A DNA stretch of 64,000 nt, from positions 1 to 64,000 of the forward strand of contig NZ_FOKI01000001.1 in NCBI RefSeq assembly GCF_900111985.1, given 5' to 3'. The notes below the pieces were generated by a model. That model searched no databases, was not told the origin of the DNA, and saw only the letters and a program-made list of their open reading frames with translations. A program made the translations under genes and the position numbers. Below, in pieces: positions 48,001 through 56,712 of the stretch (position 1 is the stretch's first letter; each line of letters starts with the position of its first letter). Origin of the DNA: Clostridium frigidicarnis. Its GTDB lineage: Bacteria > Bacillota > Clostridia > Clostridiales > Clostridiaceae.

Positions 48001-48180
48001 AAAGTCATCCTCCTTTAATTAGTTCTCTATATATTATATTGGACAAACTTTCCTGTGTCTATAATTTTAAAAATTATAAAAATATAGTAAATGTTTTATA
48101 GAAAAATTATGCCCTTAATTTACAAATTTTCATATTATATTATAAATATATTATTTTAAGATGGGTAGGTGAACACTATA

Positions 48181-49059
48181 ATGAAAAATCTTTATATATG
48201 TAATACATCATCTGATAGTGTATCAAAAGTTAATTTAGAAACTTTAGTTGAAGAAAGTATTTTTATTAAAGAAAATAATTTTAGAAAGGGGCCACATGGA
48301 ATTTGTAAATGGGACAACATTTTACTGGTTGCAAATAACTTTAGCAATACAATATCAAAAATAGATTTATTAAACAAAAATAACTTAGAAGAGTTCTATA
48401 TTGGGTCCAGACTAACAGATGTTAAAGCCTTTAATAATATGGCGTATATAACTTGCAGTGAAAACGATAACCTAGTTATATTTGATCTAGCATTAAATAA
48501 AGTTATATGCCAAGTTCCTTGTGATGTATATCCACATAACATAGAAATATATGAAACACTAAATATTGCTCTTATAACAAATATGATAAGTAGCACTGTG
48601 TCGATTTTTGACTTGAAAACAAATGAAATTATAAGAAGTATACCAGTAGGTTTATTTCCTACTAAGTCAGGTATAATAAGACATGGTCATTTAATGTGTT
48701 GTGAAAGTCACATTGGTGAAGAAACAGGACATTTGTCTTTAATAGATTTTAATAGTGGTGAAAAAATAAAATCTTTAGAGCTTGGAAAATATCCAGTAGA
48801 TTTTTATTATGATAAGAATGATGATAAGGTTTTCGTAAGCAATTTTGAAGATGGCTCAATAAGTGTTATTGATGTTTTAGATTTTAAAGAAATCAAAAGA
48901 ATCAACATACATGGAATGCCTAGGGGCATTATTAGGTACGGTAAGTCTTTATATGTTGGTGATAATTTAAATAATAATCTAATTATAATAGATTTAAAAT
49001 CCAGTAAGCAGAAAATCATACCACTAGGTAAAGAACCTAATGGCATGATTCTGGATTAA
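48181..49059 (+). CDS. YVTN-type beta-propeller protein
   Basis: The 292-residue protein contains about six repeats of the YVTN/NHL-like propeller type (LYICNTSSDSVSKVNLETL, LLVANNFSNTISKIDL, AYITCSENDNLVIFDL, ALITNMISSTVSIFDL, VFVSNFEDGSISVIDV, LYVGDNLNNNLIIIDL). It has no signal peptide, so it is cytosolic unless exported otherwise; it resembles spore or envelope propeller proteins of clostridia. The ligand is unknown. A GTG at 48169 is also open; ATG 48181 fits the GGTAGGTGA site. Its stop overlaps the end of the convergent DUF4364 gene. Confidence 0.82.
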   Translation: MKNLYICNTSSDSVSKVNLETLVEESIFIKENNFRKGPHGICKWDNILLVANNFSNTISKIDLLNKNNLEEFYIGSRLTDVKAFNNMAYITCSENDNLVIFDLALNKVICQVPCDVYPHNIEIYETLNIALITNMISSTVSIFDLKTNEIIRSIPVGLFPTKSGIIRHGHLMCCESHIGEETGHLSLIDFNSGEKIKSLELGKYPVDFYYDKNDDKVFVSNFEDGSISVIDVLDFKEIKRINIHGMPRGIIRYGKSLYVGDNLNNNLIIIDLKSSKQKIIPLGKEPNGMILD

Positions 49060-49583
49060 TCTTTAATTATACAATTCATTACATTATTATATATTTCAGA
49101 AGAGTTCTCTTTCCAGTTGTTGCAAAGAGAAATAGCCTGTTTGTTTGTAGCTACATTAACACTTATATTCATTAAAAGAGTTTCATTTTCCATAGCTTTT
49201 AAATTAACTATGTAACAATTATCCTTTTCTATAGTGTAGTCTGCTGTTATTGTTAGCTCTTTTTTAAGTCTGTCTTTTGTTTTGGATATGTATTCATCAA
49301 CTGATGTAATTTTACCAGATGATATTCTATCTTTAAAAAATGAAAGAACATTATCACCTTTATCTGTTAAAAGTAATAAATTTTTTTCATTAACACTTTC
49401 ATACTTAACAAAGCTAGAATGTACAAGTTCTGAAATATATTGTTGAAGTATAAAATAATTTATAAAATTGTTTTCAAGAATTATATCCGTTAATTGCCCA
49501 TTTGTTATAGGCATTTTTAAGTTTTTAAGTATGTAAAGTAAAAGTAGCTTATTCTCAGCTAACTCTGTTGAATTTTCATGCAC
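49056..49583 (-). CDS. DUF4364 family protein (winged-helix-like)
   Basis: The 175-residue protein matches DUF4364: LAENKLLLLYILKNLKMPIT, LTDIILENNFINYFILQQYI, LLLLTDKGDNVLSFFKDRI and the C-terminal beta region. Its N-terminal half looks like a winged-helix module, so it may be a regulator. Start GTG 49583 has a GGAGGGTGGG site; a TTG at 49601 overlaps that site and is unlikely. Its stop overlaps the end of the plus-strand propeller gene by 4 bases. Confidence 0.85.
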   Translation of the reverse strand: MHENSTELAENKLLLLYILKNLKMPITNGQLTDIILENNFINYFILQQYISELVHSSFVKYESVNEKNLLLLTDKGDNVLSFFKDRISSGKITSVDEYISKTKDRLKKELTITADYTIEKDNCYIVNLKAMENETLLMNISVNVATNKQAISLCNNWKENSSEIYNNVMNCIIKD

Positions 49584-49654
49584 TGATATCCCACCCTCCA
49601 AAGATAAAATAAATGTACTGCCTTTTATTATAACATAAAAATTTATTTCTTGGT

Positions 49655-49684
49655 AAATCCTCTAAGATAAAACTTAGAGGATTT
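49655..49684. terminator. Isolated hairpin between two divergent genes
   Basis: Perfect 12-bp arms (49655-49666 AAATCCTCTAAG, 49673-49684 complement) with a 6-base loop lie between the starts of two divergently transcribed genes, so it ends neither. It could be in a 5' leader or terminate an unseen short RNA. Confidence 0.35.
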
Positions 49685-49845
49685 ATCTTTATATAAAAAG
49701 CTTTGTGAAAAATTTCATTTCAATATTATTATATAATAATTCTTTTGAAAATATAAGATTATATACGTAAAAATGAATTATATAGCTAAAAAAGTGCATA
49801 TTAAATATTGATTTAGAAAACAACATAGGAAGGAGATTTACAAAA

Positions 49846-50598
49846 ATGAAAAAAAATACTAGAAAAATTGTTAAAAGTTTGATATTATTTGTTGTAATAA
49901 ATGGTTTTATTTTTCAGGGCTTTACTGAATTTGCATTAGCAAAAACTAAAGATCATCCCATTTATTCTGTTGACACAAAAGATAATAAAATTTCTATAAC
50001 ATTTGATGTAAATTGGGGAGAAAAAGATTATACTTTAGAAATTTTAGAAATTCTAGATGAATTTGATGCAAAAGCAACTTTCTTTGTAATGGGGGGTTGG
50101 ATAAATCATTGTGAAGATAATGCCAATATCCTAAAAGAAATTCATAGAAGAGGACATGAAATAGGAAACCACTCTTACATGCATCCAGACTTTATTGCTA
50201 TATCAAAAGAGAGGATTATATCTGAAGTATCTAAAACTGAGGATATAATAAAAAATGTTACTGGAGAAAATTGTAAGGTGTTTAGATTTCCAAGTGGGTC
50301 CTATAATAATAATTCACTAGATGCTGTTAAAAGTACAGGACTTTTACCTATACAATGGGATATTGATAGCGTAGATTGGAAAGAGCAGGGGGAAGATATT
50401 GAATATAACAGGGTTGTTAAAAAATTATCCAAGGGTTCAATAATATTATTTCATAATAATGCAAAGTATACACCTAATAATTTAAGAAAATTGCTTCAAG
50501 TTTTAAAAGATAATTCTTATGAAACTGTGAAAATATCAGATTTAGCTTATAAAACAGACTTTTATATAGATATAACTGGAAAACAATTTGTTAAATGA
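49846..50598 (+). CDS. Secreted/membrane polysaccharide deacetylase (PdaB-like)
   Basis: The 250-residue protein has an N-terminal signal/anchor (SLILFVVINGFIFQGFTEFALA) and a NodB domain: ITFDVNWGEKDY (catalytic Asp), metal ligands H-x-x-x-H in EIGNHSYMHPDF, RFPSGSYNNNSL, and the final His in ILFHNNAKYTP. It probably de-N-acetylates peptidoglycan or spore cortex glycans. An AAGGAG site precedes ATG 49846. Confidence 0.9.
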   Translation: MKKNTRKIVKSLILFVVINGFIFQGFTEFALAKTKDHPIYSVDTKDNKISITFDVNWGEKDYTLEILEILDEFDAKATFFVMGGWINHCEDNANILKEIHRRGHEIGNHSYMHPDFIAISKERIISEVSKTEDIIKNVTGENCKVFRFPSGSYNNNSLDAVKSTGLLPIQWDIDSVDWKEQGEDIEYNRVVKKLSKGSIILFHNNAKYTPNNLRKLLQVLKDNSYETVKISDLAYKTDFYIDITGKQFVK

Positions 50599-50741
50599 TA
50601 TTGAATTTGTTATTAGATATGTATTATAATGGGATTAAGCTTTTTTTACCAAATAAATATAAAAAAAGTAATATTTATTTAGTTTTATTAATATCTTAGT
50701 GATGTAAAGAAATTTATAAACCAAGGGAGAGAGGGGTTAAG

Positions 50742-51461
50742 ATGGACAATTTATTTTTAAACAACAAGATTTACTTAGAGGGAAGTGTGGCTTCAGAACT
50801 TAGCTTTAGCCATGAAATGTATGGGGAAGGATTTTACAATTTTCAAGTGGAGGTTATGAGATTAAGTGACACTACAGATTTACTAAATGTAACCGTTTCT
50901 GAAAGACTTATAACTAATCTAGATTTAAGTATTGGAAGTGACATAATAGTAGATGGCCAATTAAGATCTTATAATAAATTTGTGGATGGTTCTAATAGAT
51001 TAATACTTACTGTATTTGCAAGAAACATAGAACCATGTGCTGAGAGAAGTAAAAATCCAAATGAAATTTTCTTAGATGGATTTATTTGCAAGGAGCCTGT
51101 TTATAGAACTACTCCTTTTGGAAGAGAAATAGCCGATGTATTACTAGCTGTAAATAGAGCTTATAATAAATCTGATTATATACCAACTATTGCATGGGGT
51201 AGAAACTCTAGATTCTGTCAAACTTTAGAAGTTGGGGATAATATAAGAGTATGGGGAAGACTTCAAAGTAGAGAGTATCAAAAGAAAGTAAGCGATACAG
51301 AAGTAATAAATAAGATAGCTTATGAAGTTTCTATTTCAAAAATGGAAAAGGTAAATAAAGAAGACATTATTCTTGAAAATGGGGAACAATCAGAGGAAGA
51401 ACAAACAATTACAACTACAGAATTTACAACTACAGAATTCACAGAAAAAGAAGTTATGTAA
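50742..51461 (+). CDS. Single-stranded DNA-binding-like protein with two OB folds
   Basis: The 239-residue protein has two SSB-type OB folds: residues 1-95 (LNNKIYLEGSVASEL...) and about 103-200 (NEIFLDGFICKEPVYRTT, GREIADVLLAVNRAYNKSDY, IPTIAWGRNSRF, VWGRLQSREYQ). The second is the better match to canonical SSB. The tail is acidic with TTTEF repeats and ends EKEVM, lacking the D-D-I-P-F tip that recruits partners. It is longer than a housekeeping SSB (about 150), so it is likely an accessory clostridial form. A GAGAGGGG site precedes ATG 50742. Confidence 0.85.
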   Translation: MDNLFLNNKIYLEGSVASELSFSHEMYGEGFYNFQVEVMRLSDTTDLLNVTVSERLITNLDLSIGSDIIVDGQLRSYNKFVDGSNRLILTVFARNIEPCAERSKNPNEIFLDGFICKEPVYRTTPFGREIADVLLAVNRAYNKSDYIPTIAWGRNSRFCQTLEVGDNIRVWGRLQSREYQKKVSDTEVINKIAYEVSISKMEKVNKEDIILENGEQSEEEQTITTTEFTTTEFTEKEVM

Positions 51462-51467
51462 AAATAT

Positions 51468-51496
51468 AAAGGATAATCCAATGAGGATTATCCTTT
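51468..51496. terminator. Bidirectional terminator between the SSB-like gene and dapH
   Basis: Perfect 12-bp arms (51468-51479, 51485-51496; AAAGGATAATCC and complement) followed by TTT, between convergent genes. Confidence 0.85.
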
Positions 51497-51507
51497 TTTA
51501 CTTGTAT

Positions 51508-52221
51508 TTATTTTCTTAAATCATCCATTAGTTGAGTTTTGTCTTTAGTTTTGTTATCAACATGCTTTATTATTTTAGCAGGTATTCCAGCAACTACAAC
51601 TCCGGAAGGAACATCTTCTGTAACAACAGATCCTGCAGCAACAACAGATCCTTCTCCTATTTTAACACCTTCTAATATGACTGCATTTGCTCCTATAAGA
51701 ACATCATTACCTATTTCACATGGTGACTTACTTGGTGGTTCTAAAACTCCTGCAACAACTGCACCTGCTCCAAGGTGAACTCTTTTTCCAAGTTTTCCAC
51801 GAGCTCCAACAACAGCGTTCATATCAACCATTGTTGCCTCTCCTATTTCAGCACCTATATTTATAACGGCACCCATCATTATAACAGCATTTTTATCTAT
51901 TTTAACTCTGTCTCTTATAATTGCACCTGGCTCTATTCTAGCATCTATTCCTTTAAGGTCTAACATAGGTATAGCTGAATTTCTTCTATCATTTTCAACT
52001 TTAAAGTTTTTGATAACATCTTTATTATCTTCTAAGAATTTTATCACATCATCATTTTCTCCAAATAATATGTAAAAGCTATTATCCCCAAAACACTCTA
52101 AGTTACTAACATTGGCATTTTTTAAATTTCCATTTATATAAGCCTTAACTGGAGTAGATTTCTTAACTTCCTTTATAAAACGTGCAATTTCATAAGGATC
52201 TGTAAAATTATAATTATTCAT
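51508..52221 (-). CDS. dapH: Tetrahydrodipicolinate N-acetyltransferase
   Basis: The 237-residue enzyme has the DapH N-terminal domain ([22 protein letters not shown]) and a left-handed beta-helix of hexapeptide repeats ([34 protein letters not shown] type) with C-terminal [15 protein letters not shown]. It acetylates tetrahydrodipicolinate in the acetylase branch of lysine/diaminopimelate synthesis. Start ATG 52221 fits the AAGGGATGAT site better than ATG 52230. The divergent neighbour is a class I aminotransferase that could be the next step (PatA). Confidence 0.93.
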   Translation of the reverse strand: MNNYNFTDPYEIARFIKEVKKSTPVKAYINGNLKNANVSNLECFGDNSFYILFGENDDVIKFLEDNKDVIKNFKVENDRRNSAIPMLDLKGIDARIEPGAIIRDRVKIDKNAVIMMGAVINIGAEIGEATMVDMNAVVGARGKLGKRVHLGAGAVVAGVLEPPSKSPCEIGNDVLIGANAVILEGVKIGEGSVVAAGSVVTEDVPSGVVVAGIPAKIIKHVDNKTKDKTQLMDDLRK

Positions 52222-52471
52222 ATATATCATCCCTTCTAATTTGTATTACTATGTATTTACAGGTTAATTATAATAGATAATATATCATATTAGAAGGATT
52301 TTGTTAATGTTTTATAGCAAATTATATTTAATAAAGACGTATTTTGAAATTAATTATTCAAATATATGTTATATAATGCTATTATAGATGTATATATAGA
52401 GAGAGGCAGGTGGTACTTGAGTTCTATAATATTATGTAGTTATAAGTTACATGTAGAAGTCAAGGTGTTAT

Positions 52472-53608
52472 ATGAATACAAATGTTGAAAATATAGAAAT
52501 ATCAGGTATAAGAAAATTTTCTAATAAGGTTAGTCAAGTTGAGGGTGCATTATCATTAACCTTAGGACAACCAGATTTTAAAACTCCGGGTTTTATAAAG
52601 AAGGCTATGATTGATTCTATAGAGAATGATAAAACAACTTATACATCTAATGCAGGTATAGTAGAGTTGAGGCAAGAAATTTCAAATTATTTAAAGACAT
52701 TTAATATAAACTTTAGTACTGAGGATGTTTGTATAACAGTAGGTGGCAGTGAAGGGCTTTATGCTGCGTTTCAAGGCATGTTAAATCCAGGGGATGTAAT
52801 ACTTGTACCAGATCCTTCATATCCAGCTTATAAAGCCATAGGAACGATTATAGGTGCTAATGTTATTGAATATAAGTTAAACAAGGAATTTTTAATAGAT
52901 ATAGAAGATCTTAAAGGAAAGATTAAGAAATTTAATCCTAAAGCCATGGTTCTATCATACCCAAGCAATCCAACAGGAGCAGTTATGACAAAAGAACTTA
53001 GAGATAATCTTTATAAGATTTTAAAGGATGAAAAGTTATATATAATAACTGATGAGATTTACGCGTCTGTTTGCTATGAGGATAATTATTATTCAGTATG
53101 TCAGTATGAAGATTTAGTTGAAAGATGCATATACATAAGTGGATTTTCAAAAATGTTTTCATTAACAGGGCTGAGGATAGGATATATATGTTGCAAGAAT
53201 AAACTTCTAAATGAAATAATGAAGGTTCATCAATATAATGTATCTTGTGCACCTTCTGTAGCTCAATATGGTGCTTTAAAGGGACTTACACATTGTCTTA
53301 ATGATGTAGAAATCATGAAGGAAGAATTTAAAAAAAGACGAGATTTTGTGTACTCTAGATTAAAAGAAATAGGATTTCAGGTTAATATGCCTAAGGGAGC
53401 ATTTTATATATTTCCTAAAATACCTAAGGAAAATATAAGTAGCAATGATTTTTGTGTTGATTTATTAAATAAAGAAAAAGTAGCATGCGTTCCTGGAAGT
53501 GCTTTTGGTACTAGTGGTGAGGGTTTTATGAGAATATCCTATTGCTATAGCATGGAAGAACTTAAAAAAGCTTTAAATCATATAGAGGACTATTTAAGAA
53601 AGAATTAA
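52472..53608 (+). CDS. PLP-dependent class I aminotransferase (possibly PatA)
   Basis: The 378-residue aminotransferase has LTLGQPDFKTPGFIKKAM, TVGGSEGLYAAFQGML, LSYPSNPTGAVMTKEL, ITDEIYASV and the PLP-lysine motif ISGFSKMFSLTGLRIGY, plus Arg in FMRISYCYS. It is divergent from dapH, so N-acetyl-LL-diaminopimelate aminotransferase is an attractive role, but many class I enzymes look alike. An AAGGTG site precedes ATG 52472. A DeoR regulator gene follows 25 bases later. Confidence 0.88.
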   Translation: MNTNVENIEISGIRKFSNKVSQVEGALSLTLGQPDFKTPGFIKKAMIDSIENDKTTYTSNAGIVELRQEISNYLKTFNINFSTEDVCITVGGSEGLYAAFQGMLNPGDVILVPDPSYPAYKAIGTIIGANVIEYKLNKEFLIDIEDLKGKIKKFNPKAMVLSYPSNPTGAVMTKELRDNLYKILKDEKLYIITDEIYASVCYEDNYYSVCQYEDLVERCIYISGFSKMFSLTGLRIGYICCKNKLLNEIMKVHQYNVSCAPSVAQYGALKGLTHCLNDVEIMKEEFKKRRDFVYSRLKEIGFQVNMPKGAFYIFPKIPKENISSNDFCVDLLNKEKVACVPGSAFGTSGEGFMRISYCYSMEELKKALNHIEDYLRKN

Positions 53609-53633
53609 TATTAATTATAGTAGGGGTGTTTAT

Positions 53634-54395
53634 ATGTGCAAAGATGAGAGGTTTGATTTAATTTTACAATATCTAAAACAAAATAAACGTATGTCAATTG
53701 ATGAAATATGTAGTTTTTGCAGTGTATCAAAAGAAACAGCATCAGCTGATTTAGAACAGCTTCTTTCCGGAGATAAAATTATAAGAACTTATAGTGGAGC
53801 AATGTATAAACATAATGACCATGAAAGAAAGACGGAAAACTACGCTAAAAGACTTACTATTGATTCTATGGAAAAAAGAAAAATTGCACAAAAGGCTTAT
53901 GAATTAGTGGAGGAGGGGGATATGGTTATTTTAGATACCTCCACAACAGTTGAAACTTTTTCTTATTCTTTAAAATATAAAAAATGCACTGTTATAACCA
54001 ATTCTATAGAAGTTGCTGATGTGTTAATGTATAGTGATGATGTGAATGTTTTTATGCTTGGTGGTAAAATAAATAAAATACATAGATTTTGCTATGGAAG
54101 CTCAACTATAAATATATTGTCTAATTATTATGCTGATAAATGTTTTTTGGGAGCTCTTGGAGTTAGTGAAGAAGGTGTATCTGTAGATAATGAAGAGGAT
54201 GCAGAAGTTATGAGAAAAATGGTAGAACAAAGCAAAGAAGTAATAGTTCTTGCTGATAAATCAAAGTTTAATAGATTATGCCATTATAATGTATGTAATT
54301 TAAAAAAAGTGTCAATAATAATAACTGATGAACTACCTGAGGAAGGTTTTATAAATTATCTTAAAGAAAATGGGGTAGGGCTTATTGTAAGCTAG
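53634..54395 (+). CDS. DeoR/GlpR-family transcriptional regulator
   Basis: The 253-residue regulator has a DeoR helix-turn-helix (FDLILQYLKQNKRMSIDEIC, VSKETASADLEQLLSGDKII, YSGAMY) and a sugar-phosphate-binding DeoRC domain (VILDTSTTVETFSYSL, MLGGKINKIHRF, CFLGALGVSEEGVSVDNEED, VLADKSKFNR). Its effector is probably a phosphorylated sugar. It follows the aminotransferase gene with a 25-base gap, but no sugar operon is near, so its target is unclear. Confidence 0.9.
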   Translation: MCKDERFDLILQYLKQNKRMSIDEICSFCSVSKETASADLEQLLSGDKIIRTYSGAMYKHNDHERKTENYAKRLTIDSMEKRKIAQKAYELVEEGDMVILDTSTTVETFSYSLKYKKCTVITNSIEVADVLMYSDDVNVFMLGGKINKIHRFCYGSSTINILSNYYADKCFLGALGVSEEGVSVDNEEDAEVMRKMVEQSKEVIVLADKSKFNRLCHYNVCNLKKVSIIITDELPEEGFINYLKENGVGLIVS

Positions 54396-54510
54396 TCTGT
54401 TTTTGATATTATAAAATTTAATTTTTAATTTTAGATTTTTCGTGAAAAAATCAACATTAACTTTTAACTTTATATTGAAAGTGTATATCTCATAACAAAG
54501 AATTATCTTA

Positions 54511-54564
54511 ATGAAAATAGAATGATAAGCGTCGGGTTTATGGTGCTTATCATTCTATTTTCAT
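54511..54564. repeat. 20-bp perfect hairpin repeat (GATAAGC family)
   Basis: Arms 54511-54530 (ATGAAAATAGAATGATAAGC) and 54545-54564 are perfect complements with a 14-base loop. The same AAAATAGAATGATAAGC arm bounds the nested element at 47472-47672. It lies between convergent genes and may also act as a terminator. Confidence 0.7.
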
Positions 54565-54601
54565 GTTTAGATGAATTTTATTATATAATAGGAGAGTATG
54601 G

Positions 54602-55495
54602 TTACTCTTTTTTATCTTCTCCTTTTTTTTCTTTTCTAGTTAAAGCCTTTTCTAGTTCAATAAGTTCTTTTTCCTTTTCTAATAGAAATTTTTCTTTTTC
54701 AAAATTTAATCTCTCTTGAAATTTCTTTTCAAACTCTTTTTCAATAGCTGATTTTATTTGGGTTATTTCTTCTTTATGTTTATCTAAAGTAGAATTGAAT
54801 TTCTTTTCAGTATAAGTTTTTTCGATTTTTATTTCATTTTTTACTTCTTCATAGTTGTTTTTATATAAAACTATTTGATTCTCTAGACTTTCTATTTGTA
54901 AGTCTTTTTTCTTTATAAATAAATTGGAGTCTTCAAGTTTTGATATTAAAGTCTTAACTTCTTTTTCTAAATCAATTATCTCTTTGTCTTTCCCTTTAAA
55001 ATTTTTTAAATCTTCTTTTAATTTCAAATTTTCTTCTTGAATCTTTTCTAATATGGTTTTATTTTGGGAAACCAATGCTTCCATGGTCTCATATTCTTTA
55101 GAATTTCTTTCTAAGCTCTCTTCTACCTTTTTTCTTTCTTTGTCTTTTGTCTTTATAGTACTCTTCAATTCAGTTAGTTCCTCATTTAATTTTATTATTA
55201 ATTTATCTTTAGATTCCAAATCTCCAGAAAACTTATCTTTTATCTTATCTTCCGCATTTATGCTTATTTCTAATGATCCCATATATAAATTCATTAATTT
55301 ATGTATATAATCCTCAAATGTCTCTATTTCCTTTTTTCTATCTGCCATTATTTCTTTAGCGCTTTGCATTTGAAATATATCTACTAAGTATGCCATACAT
55401 TGTTCTTGTGTAAATCCTTCTTGTTCAGCTATGGTTCTAAAGGATTTTATAGTATCTTCTGAAAGCCTCATAGTAGTGGTTTTTATATCGCTCAT
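54602..55495 (-). CDS. Ribbon-helix-helix-like N-terminus fused to a long coiled coil
   Basis: The 297-residue protein starts with about 45 residues typical of a ribbon-helix-helix DNA-binding domain (IKTTTMRLSEDTIKSFRTIA, QEGFTQEQCMAYLVDIF), followed by some 240 residues of almost unbroken Lys/Glu-rich coiled coil. This architecture recalls plasmid partition/KfrA-like or chromosome-organising proteins, but I do not recognise a family. Start ATG 55495 follows AGAGAGGTG. Three GTATTAC-type sites overlap its promoter, suggesting autoregulation. It lies near a Xer-type recombinase gene. Confidence 0.75.
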   Translation of the reverse strand: MSDIKTTTMRLSEDTIKSFRTIAEQEGFTQEQCMAYLVDIFQMQSAKEIMADRKKEIETFEDYIHKLMNLYMGSLEISINAEDKIKDKFSGDLESKDKLIIKLNEELTELKSTIKTKDKERKKVEESLERNSKEYETMEALVSQNKTILEKIQEENLKLKEDLKNFKGKDKEIIDLEKEVKTLISKLEDSNLFIKKKDLQIESLENQIVLYKNNYEEVKNEIKIEKTYTEKKFNSTLDKHKEEITQIKSAIEKEFEKKFQERLNFEKEKFLLEKEKELIELEKALTRKEKKGEDKKE

Positions 55496-55535
55496 TAAAT
55501 TCACCTCTCTAATTTAAACAAAAAATTCTACATAT

Positions 55536-55593
55536 ATTATAACACAAATATATGTAATACATAAATAACACATGTATTACGTGTGTATTACAT
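55536..55593 (-). promoter_or_regulatory. Promoter and clustered operator-like sites of the RHH coiled-coil gene
   Basis: On the minus strand TATAAT is at 55541-55536. Overlapping and upstream of the -35 region are three copies of an 11-base site: ATGTAATACAT (55552-55562, opposite orientation), ATGTATTACGT (55572-55582) and GTGTATTACAT (55583-55593). The last two are spaced 11 bp apart, one helical turn, as is usual for ribbon-helix-helix operators. Binding by the downstream gene product is inference. Confidence 0.55.
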
Positions 55594-55658
55594 GTGTGAA
55601 AGTGTCTAAAATTAAGAAGAACGTATATTACGAAAAGAAATACAAAAATCATATAAAA

Positions 55659-55688
55659 AACTTCGCTAAATATACATTTAGCGAAGTT
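55659..55688. terminator. Terminator-like hairpin with no matching gene
   Basis: Perfect 13-bp arms (AACTTCGCTAAAT, 55659-55671, and 55676-55688), a 4-base loop, and T-runs on both sides. It lies upstream of the minus-strand RHH gene, so on that strand it would end an unseen transcript from the 55.7-56.7 kb region. Confidence 0.55.
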
Positions 55689-55791
55689 TTTGTGGTTTAG
55701 AAAAAAGGAATAGAGAAAAAACATATAAAAAACAGGAAGTAATTATAGAGTTTTAAGTAGATTTCAAATAAAAATACATATGAAAAGTAAA

Positions 55792-55859
55792 GAATCCTTG
55801 TAAATCAAGGGTTTGCAAGGATTCGTAAAGATTCTATAAAGTTATATATTTATAGAATC
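55792..55859. other. Pair of adjacent hairpins
   Basis: Hairpin 1 pairs GAATCCTTGTAAA (55792-55804) with TTTGCAAGGATTC (55812-55824). Hairpin 2 pairs GATTCTATAAA (55830-55840) with TTTATAGAATC (55849-55859). The tandem arrangement in a gene-free area suggests a structured RNA or protein-binding site. No known class fits. Confidence 0.4.
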
Positions 55860-56160
55860 GAAAATTTGGTCTTATAAGCTATCGAAAAAATTTCAAATGT
55901 ACATATATAAGTTTTAATGAATTTTGAATAGATAATAGCTTAAATAAATGGATGCTGAAAAATTGAATTTATTCCTATCAAGATTTAAAGTTATGAAATT
56001 ATTTTACAAATGTATTTGTTAATTAAAAAAACTTTAAATAAATATAATGAATCTTTGCTGTTTTTAAATTTAATTTTAAATTTTTTTAGAAAATGCTTCT
56101 ATTAAACGATAAAAAGGTTTGGATGTTTTTAAAAGTCACTTCCTAATATCTGCAAAACAA

Positions 56161-56175
56161 TGATAATTATTATCA
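56161..56175. promoter_or_regulatory. Perfect 7-1-7 Fur-box-like palindrome
   Basis: TGATAATTATTATCA is an exact 7-1-7 inverted repeat identical to the Bacillus Fur/PerR-type consensus core. It lies 540 bases upstream of the recombinase gene, with no iron gene nearby. It could control a small RNA in the gene-free region. Regulation is inference. Confidence 0.4.
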
Positions 56176-56712
56176 TTTCAAATTAAAACTTAAAGAGACT
56201 TTTTTATAAGTATATGAAAGTTAAGTTTTAATGATAAGCACTTATTTATCTTCAGTAAGCTTTAAGAAGTAAATTATCACACTTCTAAAGTCTTAGCAAG
56301 TTATCCTAAGGTGTGTTCTATGTAGTTAAGAATATCTAAGAATTAAACTTTAATAATAATTATGCTTAATACTATATGTGTTTCTTATTTAAATATTACT
56401 AAATTTTACAAACAAATTAGATTATTAAATTTAAGATAATCACTACTACCCCACTTATGAGCTTATTTCATGACTAGGTATTGTGTTAAAAAGTGAGATC
56501 TGTGGTACATTGATAAGTTTTAAGTTCAATCAATGGGCTTCTATTTAATAAACTTCATAAGAATAATTTAATATATAGACTACAAGGCAATATATTCTAT
56601 ATAATTAAATAGTATCATGTTATACTATTTACAATAGAGGTAATAATTGAAATTAAAACAAAATGAGAAAAGACTTTAAATCAAAAAGTTTAAGGTATTA
56701 AGGAGGTTCTTT

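Larger units (their letters stand above)
55594..56712. other. Hairpin-rich noncoding region of about 1.1 kb
   Basis: No credible ORF or recognised RNA. It contains a 13-bp hairpin (55659-55688), two adjacent hairpins (55792-55824 and 55830-55859), a Fur-box-like palindrome (56161-56175), a possible stem AAAACTTAA...TTAAGTTTT (about 56186-56230) and a decayed repeat fragment with GATAAGCAC and CTTAGCAAGTTATC (56231-56312). It could hold one or more small RNAs or a partition/recombination site. Confidence 0.45.

Noticed and set aside
52400-52425. T-box motif upstream of the aminotransferase gene (AGGCAGGTGGTACTTGAG)
   Set aside because: Lacks the ACCGCG part, a stem I and a terminator; only a partial match.
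55509-55724. 71-residue minus-strand ORF
   Set aside because: Low-complexity Phe/Tyr/Leu translation across operator-like repeats and a hairpin, without a ribosome site.
56136-56165. dif-like XerC/XerD site (CACTTCCTAATATCTG)
   Set aside because: The left arm resembles ACTTCCTA but the right arm TTATGTAAACT is missing.
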